Shown here: piece after piece, positions 31,926-44,976 of the stretch | Position numbering within the stretch: position 1 is the first letter of the stretch | Layout: every line of letters starts with the position of its first letter | Assembly (NCBI RefSeq): GCF_001949145.1 | Contig: NW_019091535.1 | Coordinates: 225,268 to 289,267 of the forward strand | Direction: 5' to 3' | Length of the DNA: 64,000 nt | Source of the DNA: Acanthaster planci | Lineage: Eukaryota > Echinodermata > Asteroidea > Valvatida > Acanthasteridae | Notes under the pieces: model-generated | What the model was told of the DNA's origin: nothing | The model's input: only the letters and a program-made list of their open reading frames with translations | Database searches by the model: none | Position numbers and translations under genes: made by a program

Positions 31926-34900
31926 CTACAAGCTCCTCAGGGTTCAGACACGCCACAAAAGGGACCTGGAGGCCGTGAAAAGGATCTACGAGACAGCAGA
32001 CGAAAGAGTGCGTACTATTTAAACTTTTAACTGATAACAAACTCGTATTCTTCGGTATCCTATAAACCATACGTTATTATCATGGTGGGACCATACTCCA
32101 ATGAAGCCCACGACATGCAGTTTACTTCTAAAACACCGATAGGGTCCATAATTACCTAGAAACGGAAATATATTTATCATACAAATATTAGCTAGAACAA
32201 AACTGTTTTTGCACCCGCCGCGGGCCCCATCAACACGACAGCGAACACAGAGCTCCACACGTGCTAGCTGTGTAGGCGGGGGCCTGGCATTCGTAGGAAG
32301 GTAAAATTTGACAAATGGATTGGAGTAATGTTTTAAAAACTGTGACTTCTGTTTTAAATGATGTATTTAGTTGGATTTTTGGCGGGAGCCGCGGTCTGTA
32401 GATGGGGACGTTGATATCATGGTCTCCGCTGAGCACGAAGATTCCCTCCGTAATCTTCTCGGTGATAGCGGGATGAAAGCTGAGACGATCATAGACGACA
32501 TTCAAGCCGCCGTTGATGAGCAGACCGAAGTCAACTTGGAGGAGGAGAAAACATTCTTTGAAAGTTTTCAAAATCTCTCCATGGTAAGTTGTGTATAGTG
32601 GTTGCTTACACAGAAAAGGCAAAGTAGTTAGAAATGCCTCATTTCGTTTGTAGTACCACGATCTGATCTGTCTCAGTTTCTGACATTTCGAGAAACAAGA
32701 CGAGTTTGAAGTTGGGTCCGTTTTGAATCTTTCATTTCTGCCACAACTAACTTTTATTGACATAGATTTCGTATTTTAATGAAGTTAGATAGTTAAATTA
32801 CTATATGAGATATTTTGTGGGGAAAAAATCTTACGTACGAGGTTAAAATGAGGCACCCAAACCATATGTCACTTTGTTAAATTTTTATTGTCTTATTTTA
32901 TTGAGCGCAAATCGCGACCTATACAGATGGGTCACTTCGTGGAACGAAACATTTCGATTTCTCTGTTGCTGACGATGACCTACGCGGTATGTCGTGTGTG
33001 CATACGCACGGACTTTTTCACGCTAAACTGTATGGAGGTTCGTTTAAAATCCTTCACTGAGTTTTGTTTATATTTTTCGATTACAAAGGTCTTACAGAGT
33101 AAAACTTTGCGAAAGCTGAAGGAAGTTAGAAGGGGGACCCCCTTCGAGAAAGTCATGAACTCTTATTTTCTATTTTTGTTATTTTTCAAAGTGTACCTTC
33201 TCGTTATACAAACTTATTTTTCCATGCATACCAAGGGTCAATTTTTTAAAGATACTTTGAATGCCTCCATTAAAAAGAGTTACACTAATATAAGGCCTAG
33301 CAATGACACACATTTTAAAAGAAATCTACTGCTTTTATCACTATGTAATTTGTTGTATTATACCGTGTAGGTCTACATTTATTATACAATGTAGATTTTA
33401 TTGTTGAGTGTAGCCAATCAGAAAAAGGCCCTATTTAAGGGAAACTCAAGGGGCGGAAAAGTAAGTCTAACAAAAGACTTTTTAAAAAGATAAGTAAGAC
33501 GTCTGTCTTAGTATTTGACTTGGACTGACCATTATCAGTTATGTCTTCAGTTGAATTTCAAGCCATGCATATATAGGTAAAATAATGTTTCTCAATCATT
33601 TCAAAGGACATCGGTGACTTTTAAATGACGTTAGTGAAGAATATAGACTAAACATGAATACAGTAACAGCTGGAGAACAGCTCTTGAGTCATTGATGCGG
33701 AGTGCCAGCACTGCGATGCATAAAATAATCTCAGGGGAAATGCACGCAAACAGTAGTAGTGCTTCGGGTAAAAAAATAAAACGTCAGACTTTAAATACTT
33801 TTACGCCTAGCTTAGGATTTCGTGTCATCGCACACACGAATGCCCATTACGATTTTATTCAAATATCAGCATAAAAAAAGGAGTAGACCTGCCCTTATGT
33901 TCAGTCATTTTCAGAAACAGAACGAATGACACGAAACAGCGCTAAAGACTGGTTCCGAATGACTAAAGTTCAAATGACACCGATAGGTATCGCGGTCCAG
34001 ATACCAGACTTTGTCACCTCGTGGAAATAAAACAGCGTTGTGTTCACGTTTCACGAAGTGACCTATCTCAATGCTTCAGTCATTGAAAAACAATAATTTT
34101 AAATTTTGGAGAGGTAGGTCATTATTTTTAATTACCAAATTTAATTTAATTAGCTTTTCAGAGCATCTAGGCCCTATAAGATCAGAAAAAAAGATTTCAT
34201 CATGAATAAAAAAAATGCTAAAAACCTAAATTCGTCAAAAATTGAGATAGGTCAGGTCGTCGTACGATCGACGATTTAATACGAGAAAACCATTATCAAT
34301 GTTGTTATAACCCTCACAATTGTACATTTTAAATGACGTGACTCCCAAGTCTTCCTTTCAATATTCAAAATCTTGCTTAAAACCTATTAGATAATTATGT
34401 TTAACCCAAAGTAAACCAAGTTTTAAATCATTCGTCAAAGTAGACAGGTAGTAATTAACATCGTGATATTTAATTTTATTGCTTTTTATTTCTCCCGAAA
34501 TGAAGACTTAATCTTGCTCTCAACATAACACAAATTATCACAGACTCATGAATGAAGTCCGTTGTCTGAATCAGTATTTGAAACGATCTTTTGTTTTCAA
34601 ACTCAGCGTACAGTAATTTTGTTCTGTACACTCGTCACGTTTCTTGGTTTTAAAGTAACGCATTTTGAAAGTTTAAATCACCAAAACTTCCAGACGTTTC
34701 ATTGCCTTGAAACATTAATTGTCGTTTCATTTTTGGCATATTAGATCAATGAATGGATGTTCACACTGGCTGCTGATTATCCTGACATCGTCACAGTTTA
34801 TCAGATAGCCACATCATACGAAGGACGCCCCATATACTGCCTTAAGGTAAAGCACCAAAGTCCCCGATCAAGGGTAACTAATTTTGTCAGTAAAACAACT

Positions 34901-37900
34901 CCTTTTAGGAAGAGAACAAATTCTCCAAATGTGGGTCGAACCAACAAAGAATTGCGATAAGTTCTTAAAACATTATGAAACGCCTTTTCAGCAAAGTTTA
35001 CACGGCGTCGCCATCAGCCGAAGCAGGTACGTTCTGTGACACGTGCATTTCCAAACACCACTTCCCCACCACCTTAATGTTACTGGAACGAACAACCTCC
35101 CTACCCCCAAGGGAACTTTTGGCGCTAAAACAAGGGCGGGCTGCATGCATGCTCTCGCATTTTCCCATAAGCTATTCCAATCTGTAAAGAGCAAGTGGTA
35201 CCGCTGATGTCACTGATAACACGTTTTTCTTGGCCATCTGTGCGTAAAAATGTACACGCAAGTACATGTAGTTTCCTTTAGGCGGACTTATTTGAATTCC
35301 GTCTGTCTGTATTGTGATCCATCTTCTGCTCAAAAAATTTATATGAAAGAGGTTGCGTGCAGAATATCCCATGATACATGCTGAAGTTAATGACAAAAAA
35401 AGGTGCGTCCCCAACAATGCAAAGACCACGTCATGCTAGCACGGAGTAATCCCAATCGGAATATTGACTTGGAGCGGACTGGAAGACCGCTGCGACGGAA
35501 GTGGTGAGGAAACCCCGTGTGGCTGCCTCCTTCTTGTACCGTGACGTAGCCAGGATGATGCGACGCATCATTGGCCAGCTTATTAGAACCACCATGCGTG
35601 TTAAAACAGGCATATAAAATTGTGTGTTTTCAAAACTACAGTGAGAACAGCATGATATATTTGCATTACATTTCGCAAATTCGCACGATCTCATTTTGTA
35701 TCAGAAAGTGATTGACATATTTCGCAACTTGAAGAGCATCAGGCTTTTTTAAAACTAATGTTGGTTTAATTTAGTTAAACAAACAGCGAGATTCAGTGGC
35801 GAATCCAGCAGGGGTGGGTGAGGACAGAGGCATGTTTTCCATAGAGACATATTACCATAATTTTTGTAAGAATTGAAAGCGCCAACACTTTACAAATGGT
35901 GCCTACATCTTGAAGGGGGTGAGAATTCTTTTACACACAACAAAAATTGACAGCCACTTTTTGTATCTATCTTTGCGCTCCCTAATTCCGCCTCCAGACG
36001 CAAATGAATGTGGCGAATAATACTTGACTTTTAACAGCTGAAGTGCACCCTCACCGGCGAAAGAAAGACAGATGGTACTCAGTTTTCCAACGGGGTTCTT
36101 ACACGCGTTCGGCGTGCACGCGAAGACTATACATTCGAGACAAAATTCGTTGCGCGTACTCAGCGTGCTCTGCGTAAACGCGCATAAACATGCGCGCCTA
36201 TGCGATGAATGCAAAGGGCTGTCAATTTCACTTTAAAACACGCCCTCTTTTGTTCCTGTTCGGAGCGGTACATACAATGGTTGTGTACCTTTCAACATTT
36301 CATTAAGGAAAGAGGCACGGACTTCCACTGGATATTGGAGAAGGGCCACTGTATTGTACCTATTTCACTGCCAGCAATGTAGGCTGTTTGTTTCACACGG
36401 ATCTACATCACGATCAATGATCCGTCGTTGGTTTAAAGACACCAAAACTCGCCTAATGGATGGTGAGAACAAGTGTAAGGATCACTAATCTAGATCACAC
36501 GGATCTAGATCACGATCAGTGATCCGTCGATGGTTTACAGACACCAAAACTCGCCTAATGGACGGTGCCAACCGGCGTAAGAATCACTGTTCGCGATCCG
36601 GAACCGTGTGAAACATGCAGGCCCGTAAAGTCTGTTATCTGTGACTATGTCCCTAAAACTTAAGCAGCACCAGGATATCCCTACAAATAGGTTATAACTA
36701 TCACACTGCATGGAGGTAAAACAGATTACCATGATGTCAATGTATCTCTCGTGGAAAGTGTGTTTTAACTTTATTTTGTTCTTTTTCGGTCACAATCATG
36801 TCAGTTGTCTCATTCCGAGAGAGCTCCTGATGCCAAAACACCGGCTCTCTTCATCATGGGAGGCATTCATTCCAGAGAATGGTTGTCACCTGCTACCGTC
36901 ATGTTCATAGTCAATGAGGTAACCGCATTGTAAAAAAAAATCTGCTGTTACCACCACTGTCATTATTAGACATTGGCCGATGTGTTAACCCATGTATAGA
37001 TAGACAACAAAATACAAGGCAAAGATGTAAGTCAATACCCAAACAGTTGGTTTGATAGACAGACTGCACTGACGTGATGCCGTTGTCTCCAAACCGCGCG
37101 TCCACACGGGCCCCGCTGTCTACGGCAGAGGCACTCATTGCACCGGCCAATGGCAAAAACCTAGCGCCGCAAAATCAGTGTACAACTCCCAGACCGTCTT
37201 GCATTATTGAAGACGGTCAGCAAAGGCTCCTGTAATCCTGTAGCTTTGAACAAATTGGAAGGTGCAGCCAATACCTGTAGGGACCTGGGAAAAAGTACGA
37301 ACAAACGTTCGGAATGCTTCCCTCTCCGACTTTTTTGGGGGCCATATTATTTCAAAACTCTTTTGGTACTTGTATACACAGATGGTGGAAAAGTACGAGG
37401 TCGATGTGGAGCTCGAGAAATTACTAGGAGGACTGGATTGGTACATTCTGCCGGTGTTTAACGTGGATGGATACGTCTTCACTTGGGAGAAAGTGAGGAC
37501 TGAACAGCTCTCTGTCCATTCCTTTTGGCGAGACTCAATATTAAATTTTTCTTAGTTTCTTAGGTCATGTAACCACCGCGACCGAAAATTACGCGCTAGT
37601 TGACCCTAGCGTTTAAAGTTGCAGTGCGAGTGCCCAACTGTCAACCAATATTGTGCAAAAGAGCGAATATGTATACAATTTTTAAAAATCCATGAAAGTA
37701 CAGATAATGACTGAAAAATTTTTTAAAATGGGATCGGAAAAGCTCGATACATTCGGAAAATTTTGGAACTATCATAGAAGGAATTCCCCTCGTTTTGTCA
37801 CGTGACCGTGAAGGCTACCGCTTCTTAAGATTCTCCTCGAATTGTCGGAAACTTTCGGGCTGAGAACCAGACTACGGTACGATTTGACTACCCTCTTGTC

Positions 37901-40900
37901 CAGGTGCAACAGGTGCAAGCTAATCTGATTAACAGGACAAAAATTCCATGGCAATTATTCCAGTGATTTGGGGAAGCTTCAGCCGATGCTATAATGTCCA
38001 AGAGCCAACGGTGTCCAACAGCTCCGACAACTCTCATGTGACCTTCTGCATTTCTCGCATTATTATAAAAAAAATCGCTCCCTCCCTTTTATAATTATAT
38101 TTTTCTGACTTTGTAAAGCTATACGTAACTTCGATTAAAAATACACTCTTTCAGAATAGTAAAAGATTCTTATTCATATGTCTTAAACTGTGATATCAAA
38201 CTCTTGTCTCTGTGCAGCATCGATTATGGCGGAAGACTCGTTCATATTACGCAGAGAACCGATGCAAAGGAGCCGATCCCAACAGAAACTGGGACTACAA
38301 GTGGGGAGGTGAGTCAAGCACATCGACAAAGTGACATACAGTATGGGATAACTTGTTGTAATTAAACACAGGCATGCACCGACGTGTAATGAGCCAGTCT
38401 GGTATTTCGAAAAAAAAAGCCCAAGTCTTTCGGGAACTAAGCAGCGTTCGTCACCATAGCTGCGCTGTGAACGCGCCATTGATTGTAGACTCCCCTTGGA
38501 CGAACACTAAAGTTGCGCGTTACCTTCCGGTTCCATGGTTACAATGGGCATTTACGAAACGAGTGGTCAGGATTAGTCTTCGCTAGCTCCAGCCACTTGA
38601 GGAGACTCCGACCATACAGACTGGAACCAGTGAAGCCAAAGACTCCGCCGAAGCCATCCGTTTCGCAAACGCCCAATTACTCTATGTGCAGTGGGCGTGG
38701 TTTAAACTGAAGTGACGTCTCACGAACCGGATATCCTCGTGCTGCGCATGCGCTCATAGAATAACACCATTCACAGATGGGGGGGGCAACTTGTCAGTGA
38801 AATAGCACAGAAATACGGCACCGACACGATATACTTGGTACACGCATGACAGGTTATTCAAGGGATCCTACATTAGAGGTCACACTTCCAGAGTTCTGTT
38901 CCAGAAAAATAACGCACGACAGTCTGTTTCAGTACATCTGGATGTACTACATACAAATAGTGCGATGCTTTATTTCTGCCAACTGAACATTTTTCGTCAC
39001 CAACCTATATCTCGCTAGTTCTTCAACGAAACCGTGGCATGATATAGTGGTGTTTGTTCATTTCAGACGCACATTTCGCTTTTCACTGTCCGCAAACTTT
39101 AACACTAGACATAGATATAGTCTCTCCTGCCCGATAAACAGACGAAAAGCAGGGATATTTCGTCAGCATTTTTATGACAATCAAATACTGCTGCAAGAAA
39201 CAAACGGGCCAGAAAGAAACTGGGACGATAAAGAGGGAGTGCATACGGCCCACAAACAGTAAAAGGGAAAATTTCCCTCTCTCTTTGGGGAAAAATGTCC
39301 ACTGACGACACTTCCTTGGCTATGTACAAAGTTCATGAAGAATGTAAGTATCTCTAAGCATAATTTGACATGTTTCTCAGGCTCATTCATGAACTTTTTT
39401 TTTTACAATTACTGTCCGTCATTGAGATGATACAGGAAAAGAAGAGGTGGCGTCAGATATCTTTTCATATGCCTATCTCTTCTTTTTTTTAGAGAGCGGC
39501 GTGAGCTTCATGAGTTGTGACGACATCTACGCAGGCCCCTTCGCTTTCTCCGAGACAGAAGTCAAACAGGTAGCTGACTACTTGACAGAGCTCAATGCCA
39601 AGCAATCGATTCACGGCTTCATCGACTTCCATGCCTACGGCCAGCTGTGGATGACGCCGTACGGATACGGCAACGTCCTGCCCGAGAACTACCAAGACCA
39701 GGTAAAATTATAGTGGTTCGAGCAACTGACAGTGCGGACATCTCGTGACCAGTGACTATATTGTCGATAGCTCCATTGTCCGATTTCATATAAAAGAGGC
39801 TGTGACAAACAGTGTGACAAGAACAGGAACACAGGAAATCGTATAGGAAGTTCAGTTCATTTTCTTCTATGTTAAGAATGCATCATCGCTAAAAGAATTA
39901 TTGCCGTGTTCCCAATATCTAAGGCCTTACTCAAGCCGCCAAAAGTCAAAAGTGTGTCTTCATTGAACAAGTCATGTAAAGTAGCACTTGGAAAATCCTT
40001 GTCAAAAACTACAGTGTAAATCAAGGCTCCCTGGTACTTAAATGCAAGACACATGACAAAACCACCAATGGGCCTGATATACTGTAAAAATTAGTCAAAA
40101 ACTGTCGCCTGGACTGTCAAGCGTTTCTCTGCGGTTCATTCTAAGTTCCTTTCTTTACGTGGTTCACAGTACGACCTTGCAGTACATGCAACTGATGCCT
40201 TAAGGGACGTCAACGGATCAAACTACACCGTCGGCAGCATAGCAAACGTCATATGTAAGCTAGTAAATTCCAACGATATCTACAAATAGTTTTGTATTTT
40301 TTACTTAAATTCTTATTTAATCTCTAATATTGAGAAATGTTTTATAATCGGTGAATAATGTTATTTCTTGTTTACCCCTGTTTTTATACAGTGGATTTAG
40401 GCGTGAATATAGGGCTTTAGACTTCGTTTATTAGTAGTAAATTTTGATGCGACGTGACCTTTCAGGGCATGCAAAAAGCACAAATATACAGAGAGTACTG
40501 AGAGCACACATGAGAACTGACTAAGGCTTGGAAACTAGTTCAAGGAACAATGGGAGCAAGAGCATGAAGTTTGCGCCAATCGGTGCGTTCGATTAGCTAC
40601 CCTGAATACACCAGTGTTACACGCAAGCGAAGCCTCGAAATGAGGCTAATCATTGCGCTGCAGCGTATTCGCCAAGGCATTCTGGGGAAAAGGTCAAGTC
40701 CCCGCCACGTTCCATCATGTCGATGCTCGAAAAGTCCATCCGTGACGTCATTACACTTGGGCAGCCTCCAGAGACCTGCTCGCCAGCCGGGGTAGTGGTG
40801 GCCGACACCAGGGCATTCACGAACATCACGTGATGGCCAAACAAAGTTAGTTTGACTTACTCGTGTAAGCTAATCGAACGCACGCAATACGAGCAATTCA

Positions 40901-41480
40901 CAAATAGTGCGCCTCCCAGATTGTGCAACGCGATGACCAATCACAAGGCGCGAAATCTGTCGACCCTTTCCAAACGTGCATTGGGTCGACAGATTTCGCG
41001 CAGTGTGATTGGTCAACACGTTGCAAACTCTTGGAGGCGCACCAGTGTGAAAGCCCGTATTTCTTCAGTAAGGTCTGACGTTTATCCTCAACACCGCTAG
41101 AGCACATTGATCCAAACCTCAAATTAATACCATTCTGAGGACCACACATTAGCCCCTTTCGACGTGGGCTGTATGGTTTACATGTATGTTTGCACCATCT
41201 CATACAAACACATAGGCGCCATTTCTGAATCGGAATCCTTGCCTCTCCTTCAGACCAAGCCTCAGGAAACAGCGTAGACTGGGCCCGAGGAAAGCTCCGC
41301 ATTCCATACGCCTACGCCGTCGAGTTACCAGACGTAGGCCGGTACGGTTTTCTGATGCCTCCCCGTTACATCATCCCGACTGGAGAGGAGACCCTGGAAG
41401 CGGTCAAGGTCATGGGTCACGGGGTTATGGCGTATAAGGGGTCTGCATCTGAGTTAATGCCGAGTTTAACGACGGCTTGA
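31926..41480 (+). CDS. M14A metallocarboxypeptidase precursor, A-type specificity
   Basis: Exons: 31926-32007, 32371-32583, 34745-34846, 36820-36918, 37382-37492, 38218-38308, 39493-39701, 40170-40254, 41254-41480. With the candidate first exon the product is 434 aa, close to the family's usual 415-420. The first two of these exons encode the activation prosegment (YKLLRVQ, then LDFWREP). In the catalytic domain, numbered on the full model, zinc ligands are His178 and Glu181 (GGIHSREW) and His308 (FIDFHAYGQ). Substrate residues are Arg236 (RLWRKTRS), Asn253-Arg254 (DPNRNWD) and Tyr360 (YQASG), and the catalytic Glu is 383 (AVELPD). Cys247 and Cys270 keep the family disulfide spacing. The residue equivalent to 255 is Val367, not Asp, which predicts cleavage after hydrophobic or aromatic residues (A-type) rather than basic ones. 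It is probably a secreted zymogen for protein digestion, but orthology to CPA1, CPA2 or CPA4 is not resolved. Confidence 0.95.
34060..34253. repeat. Inverted repeat in a carboxypeptidase intron
   Basis: GACCTATCTCAAT at 34060 is mirrored by ATTGAGATAGGTC ending at 34253, enclosing about 170 bp of AT-rich DNA. It could be a small MITE. Only the 13-bp ends are convincing. Confidence 0.5.
36382..36623. mobile_element. Inverted-repeat element with internal 102-bp duplication
   Basis: The ends are inverted: TTTGTTTCACACGGATC on the left, and GATCCGGAACCGTGTGAAAC on the right. Inside, a 102-bp segment starting CACACGGATCTA is duplicated in tandem (from 36394 and from 36496), each copy with ATCACGATCA and GATCCGTCG blocks. 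It lies in the carboxypeptidase intron between 34846 and 36820 and has no coding capacity. Confidence 0.75.
40886..41061. mobile_element. Palindromic MITE, copy 3
   Basis: A full-length relative of 8835-9000, with the shared AATAGTGCGCCTCCCAGA arm, CCAATCACAAGGCGCGAAAT, TGCATTGGGTCGACAGATTT and the right arm TTGCAAACTCTTGGAGGCGC. The ends pair as AATACGAGC with GCCCGTATT. It lies in the last intron of the carboxypeptidase gene. Confidence 0.85.
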
Positions 41481-44400
41481 TTTGCGTACGTGTGCATGAT
41501 AGTGCTTCGCGAAGTGATCATTGTGTGATGTCATCTGGCAGGGGGCCATATACTGCTGCTTTAATTTTTGTAACCAAATCAATTAGTATACAAATTACAA
41601 ATTATTCCGAAATGAAAATTTCAAACTCAAAAGTACTTTAGCATTATGTTTTATGTTTTATCTTAGAAGTCAATATTTTCTTCAACATAACAGAGATTAT
41701 TTTTAAAAGGCGTACATGTATGCCTATATAATAAGCAGTTTTAAGAGTTATCTTTAACAACTCCTCTAAAATCTTGCTTAGAGAAGAACATATTAAAAAA
41801 AACGATTTGAATACGAAATACCATCCACCATCAGTGAGGATCAACAGAAGTAAAGGCTTAAGTAACTGAAACTGAATCCGATTTGATTGAATGTACACCA
41901 AAAAACGTAAAGTGGGCACTGGACGTTCATTGGGGCATGGAATCATTATTGTAGAAACACACTACACTTTTTAAATGTTGGGCATTTTCCCAAAGATTTA
42001 CCCAACAGTTGGACATGTGCACCTTGTGATCAGAAGTTAGGAAGTTTCCCAATTTAGGGAAAAGGTTGGTCAAAATATTTCCAATGATTTGTACAGAGTG
42101 AGACAAGCCCCCAAATCAAACTTCTGGCCTTCCAGATTACGTCACACATTCACTTCTGAATGAGATGGCTGGTTTCAGTCCCCCTAACGCCGTCAGCGTC
42201 GGAGGACTGGAACAAGTATGTTGCGAAGCACTGCTCACGCGTGGCAGCAAATAACGCAGCCGAAAACGAATTCCACGAAGTAGTAGTTTTGTGAACGACT
42301 GATTATACTTGGGCCGTTTTCCAATACTCAACTTCGCTTCCGTCTCAGGCTTCAACTGGTTTTAACTAGCTGACGTTGAAGCTGTAAGCGCAGTAATTAG
42401 TTCAATAGTGCCACAAAACATCAAAAAAGATGCAAGAGAGCCAGAAATTACAGTAATCCAATTTAATTTAAACGCTTCAGGCCCACAATCGGGGATTGGT
42501 TTTGGGAACGAAGCCTGAGACGGAGCCCAAGTCGAGTATTGGAAAAGGGCCTTGGTGATAGCTTGAGACCAATGACAAACGAAGAGTGTAGAGCATTGGT
42601 TTGAGGCCATAAAAAGATGATTGCTTTGGTCGACCACAAAAATACCACTTTCTTTCTTCCGAAAGTTAGCAAGTTACAATACCTGTATACTCTAAAAAAT
42701 TGATCATTATTGTTTCGTCTGTGCCGCATTGCATTAAGCCCTTCATCAAGAAAACATGTGTTATCATTACAGTGTAAATATAACAACAAATCAAAGCTAT
42801 GACTTATACTGCATCGAAGAAACGACATGCACAGTACGTCAAAGCCGTGCAATTTTTTTTATTACTGATACTAGCGTTGCAGGGGCAGGGATCGGACAGT
42901 GTGATGCACTAATGATGTGCAAGGCGGCAAACAATTCTGAGTCAAAACCATAGTTCGACTGCCGGTTAATTACTTCTTACCAATACGCGCGCGAAATGCA
43001 ATCCCACTCGAACCTGCGGGTCACGCGCAATACTGTTATACCGGAACGTCCTCAGTCGGACTATTTTGTAACATCTCATCGTTACTCGCAGTTTGCCATT
43101 AGCTGCAACTCGCGCGTCGTTCGTGTTCAATAACAGCTTTTACAATTATTTTGTGTGAATGGAATGGTTCCCTCCGTACCGATAAATGAAATCAGCCAAT
43201 TGACAACCAGCGAGTGGACTATGCCACGAGGTCTGGTTCCAATGGTCAACTACATAGTCCAAACCATAAATCGTTCGGGTGGTGTTGCAGTGTGGTACAA
43301 CTATGATTAACTCGAGTCGTCACTCGAACTTGCCCAAAGTCGAACTATTTCACTTCCTGCCCTTCCAGAGCTTAAAAAAACCAAATTTAGTTGCGTCCTT
43401 CAGCAAGGCCATAAAAGGTTGCTTAAAGAAATTTTCAAAGTGTTGGTACTCCCCACATCCTCAACAAGAAAGTTTTGGACCCACCCTTGGTTACGGACAA
43501 ACACTACATGCGCCAAAATGCTGGTTCATATTTGGCGCAAAAGTGAATACGAAATTGTGACGTCAGATCAATTATTCGTACTGCGAATTCGCACACTCAA
43601 CTCCACCGATTTCGCCGAAAACACTTCGTTCCACTACATCTGTGGCGTTCGACTACGGATAAACTGACCTATCGGCACAAAAGAGGGCAGCAGTCATTTG
43701 TCAACAGACATGCGTGTGTATTCATAAAGCGATACTTTTAACATGAGCTAGATTATAAAATTACCTTGTCCAAGTGTTATTCAAGCTCCAAGCTCCCGCC
43801 CAGGGTCTCCCTTGTCTCATCCTCATCGGCAGAAGGTATTAGAAGTGCTATTGTGCTAACCTGTAACGAGGTTGAATGAATTTCCTTTAAGTAGAACTTG
43901 AACGAGATAGAAATGCATGTGATACTTAATATGTCAACGCCAATCAAATTAATTTGACTTTGCCGTTTCAATTTTTCAGCAATCGAATTTTTCTACAGGT
44001 CCACTTCGTGTATTATGGAAGGTATCCGGCTGAGTGTTGGTCTGGGAGGCGATACAAAAGTATTGCATGTATGAATATACATGTACATTGTACTGCTCTA
44101 TGTTGTCTGTAATAAACGAGTATAAATGTACGCATAATTACTTTGTGTGTGAGTGTTTTGCTTGCGCAATTTCAGTTATTTCAAAGAGCGGTTCCGTTCA
44201 GTTGGGCACCCGATATCTCTGTTTTAATAAGCCTTTCCGACGTTCGGTTTGTATTGTGAGTTTGGATGACAAATAAGCAGTATGTTTTATGCACAACTCT
44301 GTATGGAAGAAGTTGAGCTGCAAAGCCTTAAATCTGTTTTCCATTTTGTCAGATAGTATTCCATTTCAAGCCATGCTCATTTCACGGTTTCGCATTGTAG

Positions 44401-44976
44401 ATTTGGGATAAAGATACATGTATTTACAAACCTCAAATTGGAAAGTGTATCAGATAAAGCAAAAAGGGGAAATTCCTTCCAAGAACACTAGTGTTACGTT
44501 TGTCTTGGACTAAGATCATTAATGACCTAGTACTGGCCAATCAGAGTCGGGATTTGAAACACATTCACTTTGGGATGAACGTTCGTTCTTGGCGCTAAAT
44601 CGTAGTGTGAGAATGCGTACACGCCCAGCTCCTATCGATAAGACACTAATACAGGAATCTTTGTCCACACAGTAATCACTTGTGCACGCGTAATACGGCT
44701 ATGCATGGTGGATAGCAGAACAAGATTTTCGTGACACAAATAATAGCTTCAAGTTCACGACCGGTCGACCATGAACTGCAAAAATTCTCTACCCCCCCCA
44801 TGACGTACATGTACACGTTCGACGTGAAGTAAAGTTTGTCCACTTGAGGGCGCCCTTCGAATAGTACTGCGCATCTTGTTTACTTCCGGTTTAGCTTTGT
44901 ATCATCAAGCGGCACAAGAACCTGGCATGTCCGGTAACGGGTTGTTTGCTGCAGTCGGGAATTTAAGGGCAGTGCA
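41481..44976. other. Intergenic region between carboxypeptidase and TLDc gene
   Basis: No exon is recognised. It holds the GGCC-ended MITE at 42312-42551. The carboxypeptidase 3' untranslated region lies at its left. The promoter and 5' untranslated region of the TLDc gene lie at its right, where a GC-richer stretch at 44820-44976 precedes the start codon. Confidence 0.6.
42312..42551. mobile_element. MITE, GGCC-ended family, copy 2
   Basis: The ends are GGCCGTTTTCCAATACTCAA on the left and the near reverse complement, GAGTATTGGAAAAGGGCC, on the right. TTG flanks both sides (42309-42311 and 42552-42554), a 3-bp target duplication. The interior is the reverse complement of the copy at 568-809, including the GCTTCAGGCCCACAAT block. 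Confidence 0.85.

Noticed and set aside
32888-33370. 160-codon plus-strand open frame
   Set aside because: It lies in a carboxypeptidase intron between exons that join directly and in alignment with the family. No domain was recognised.
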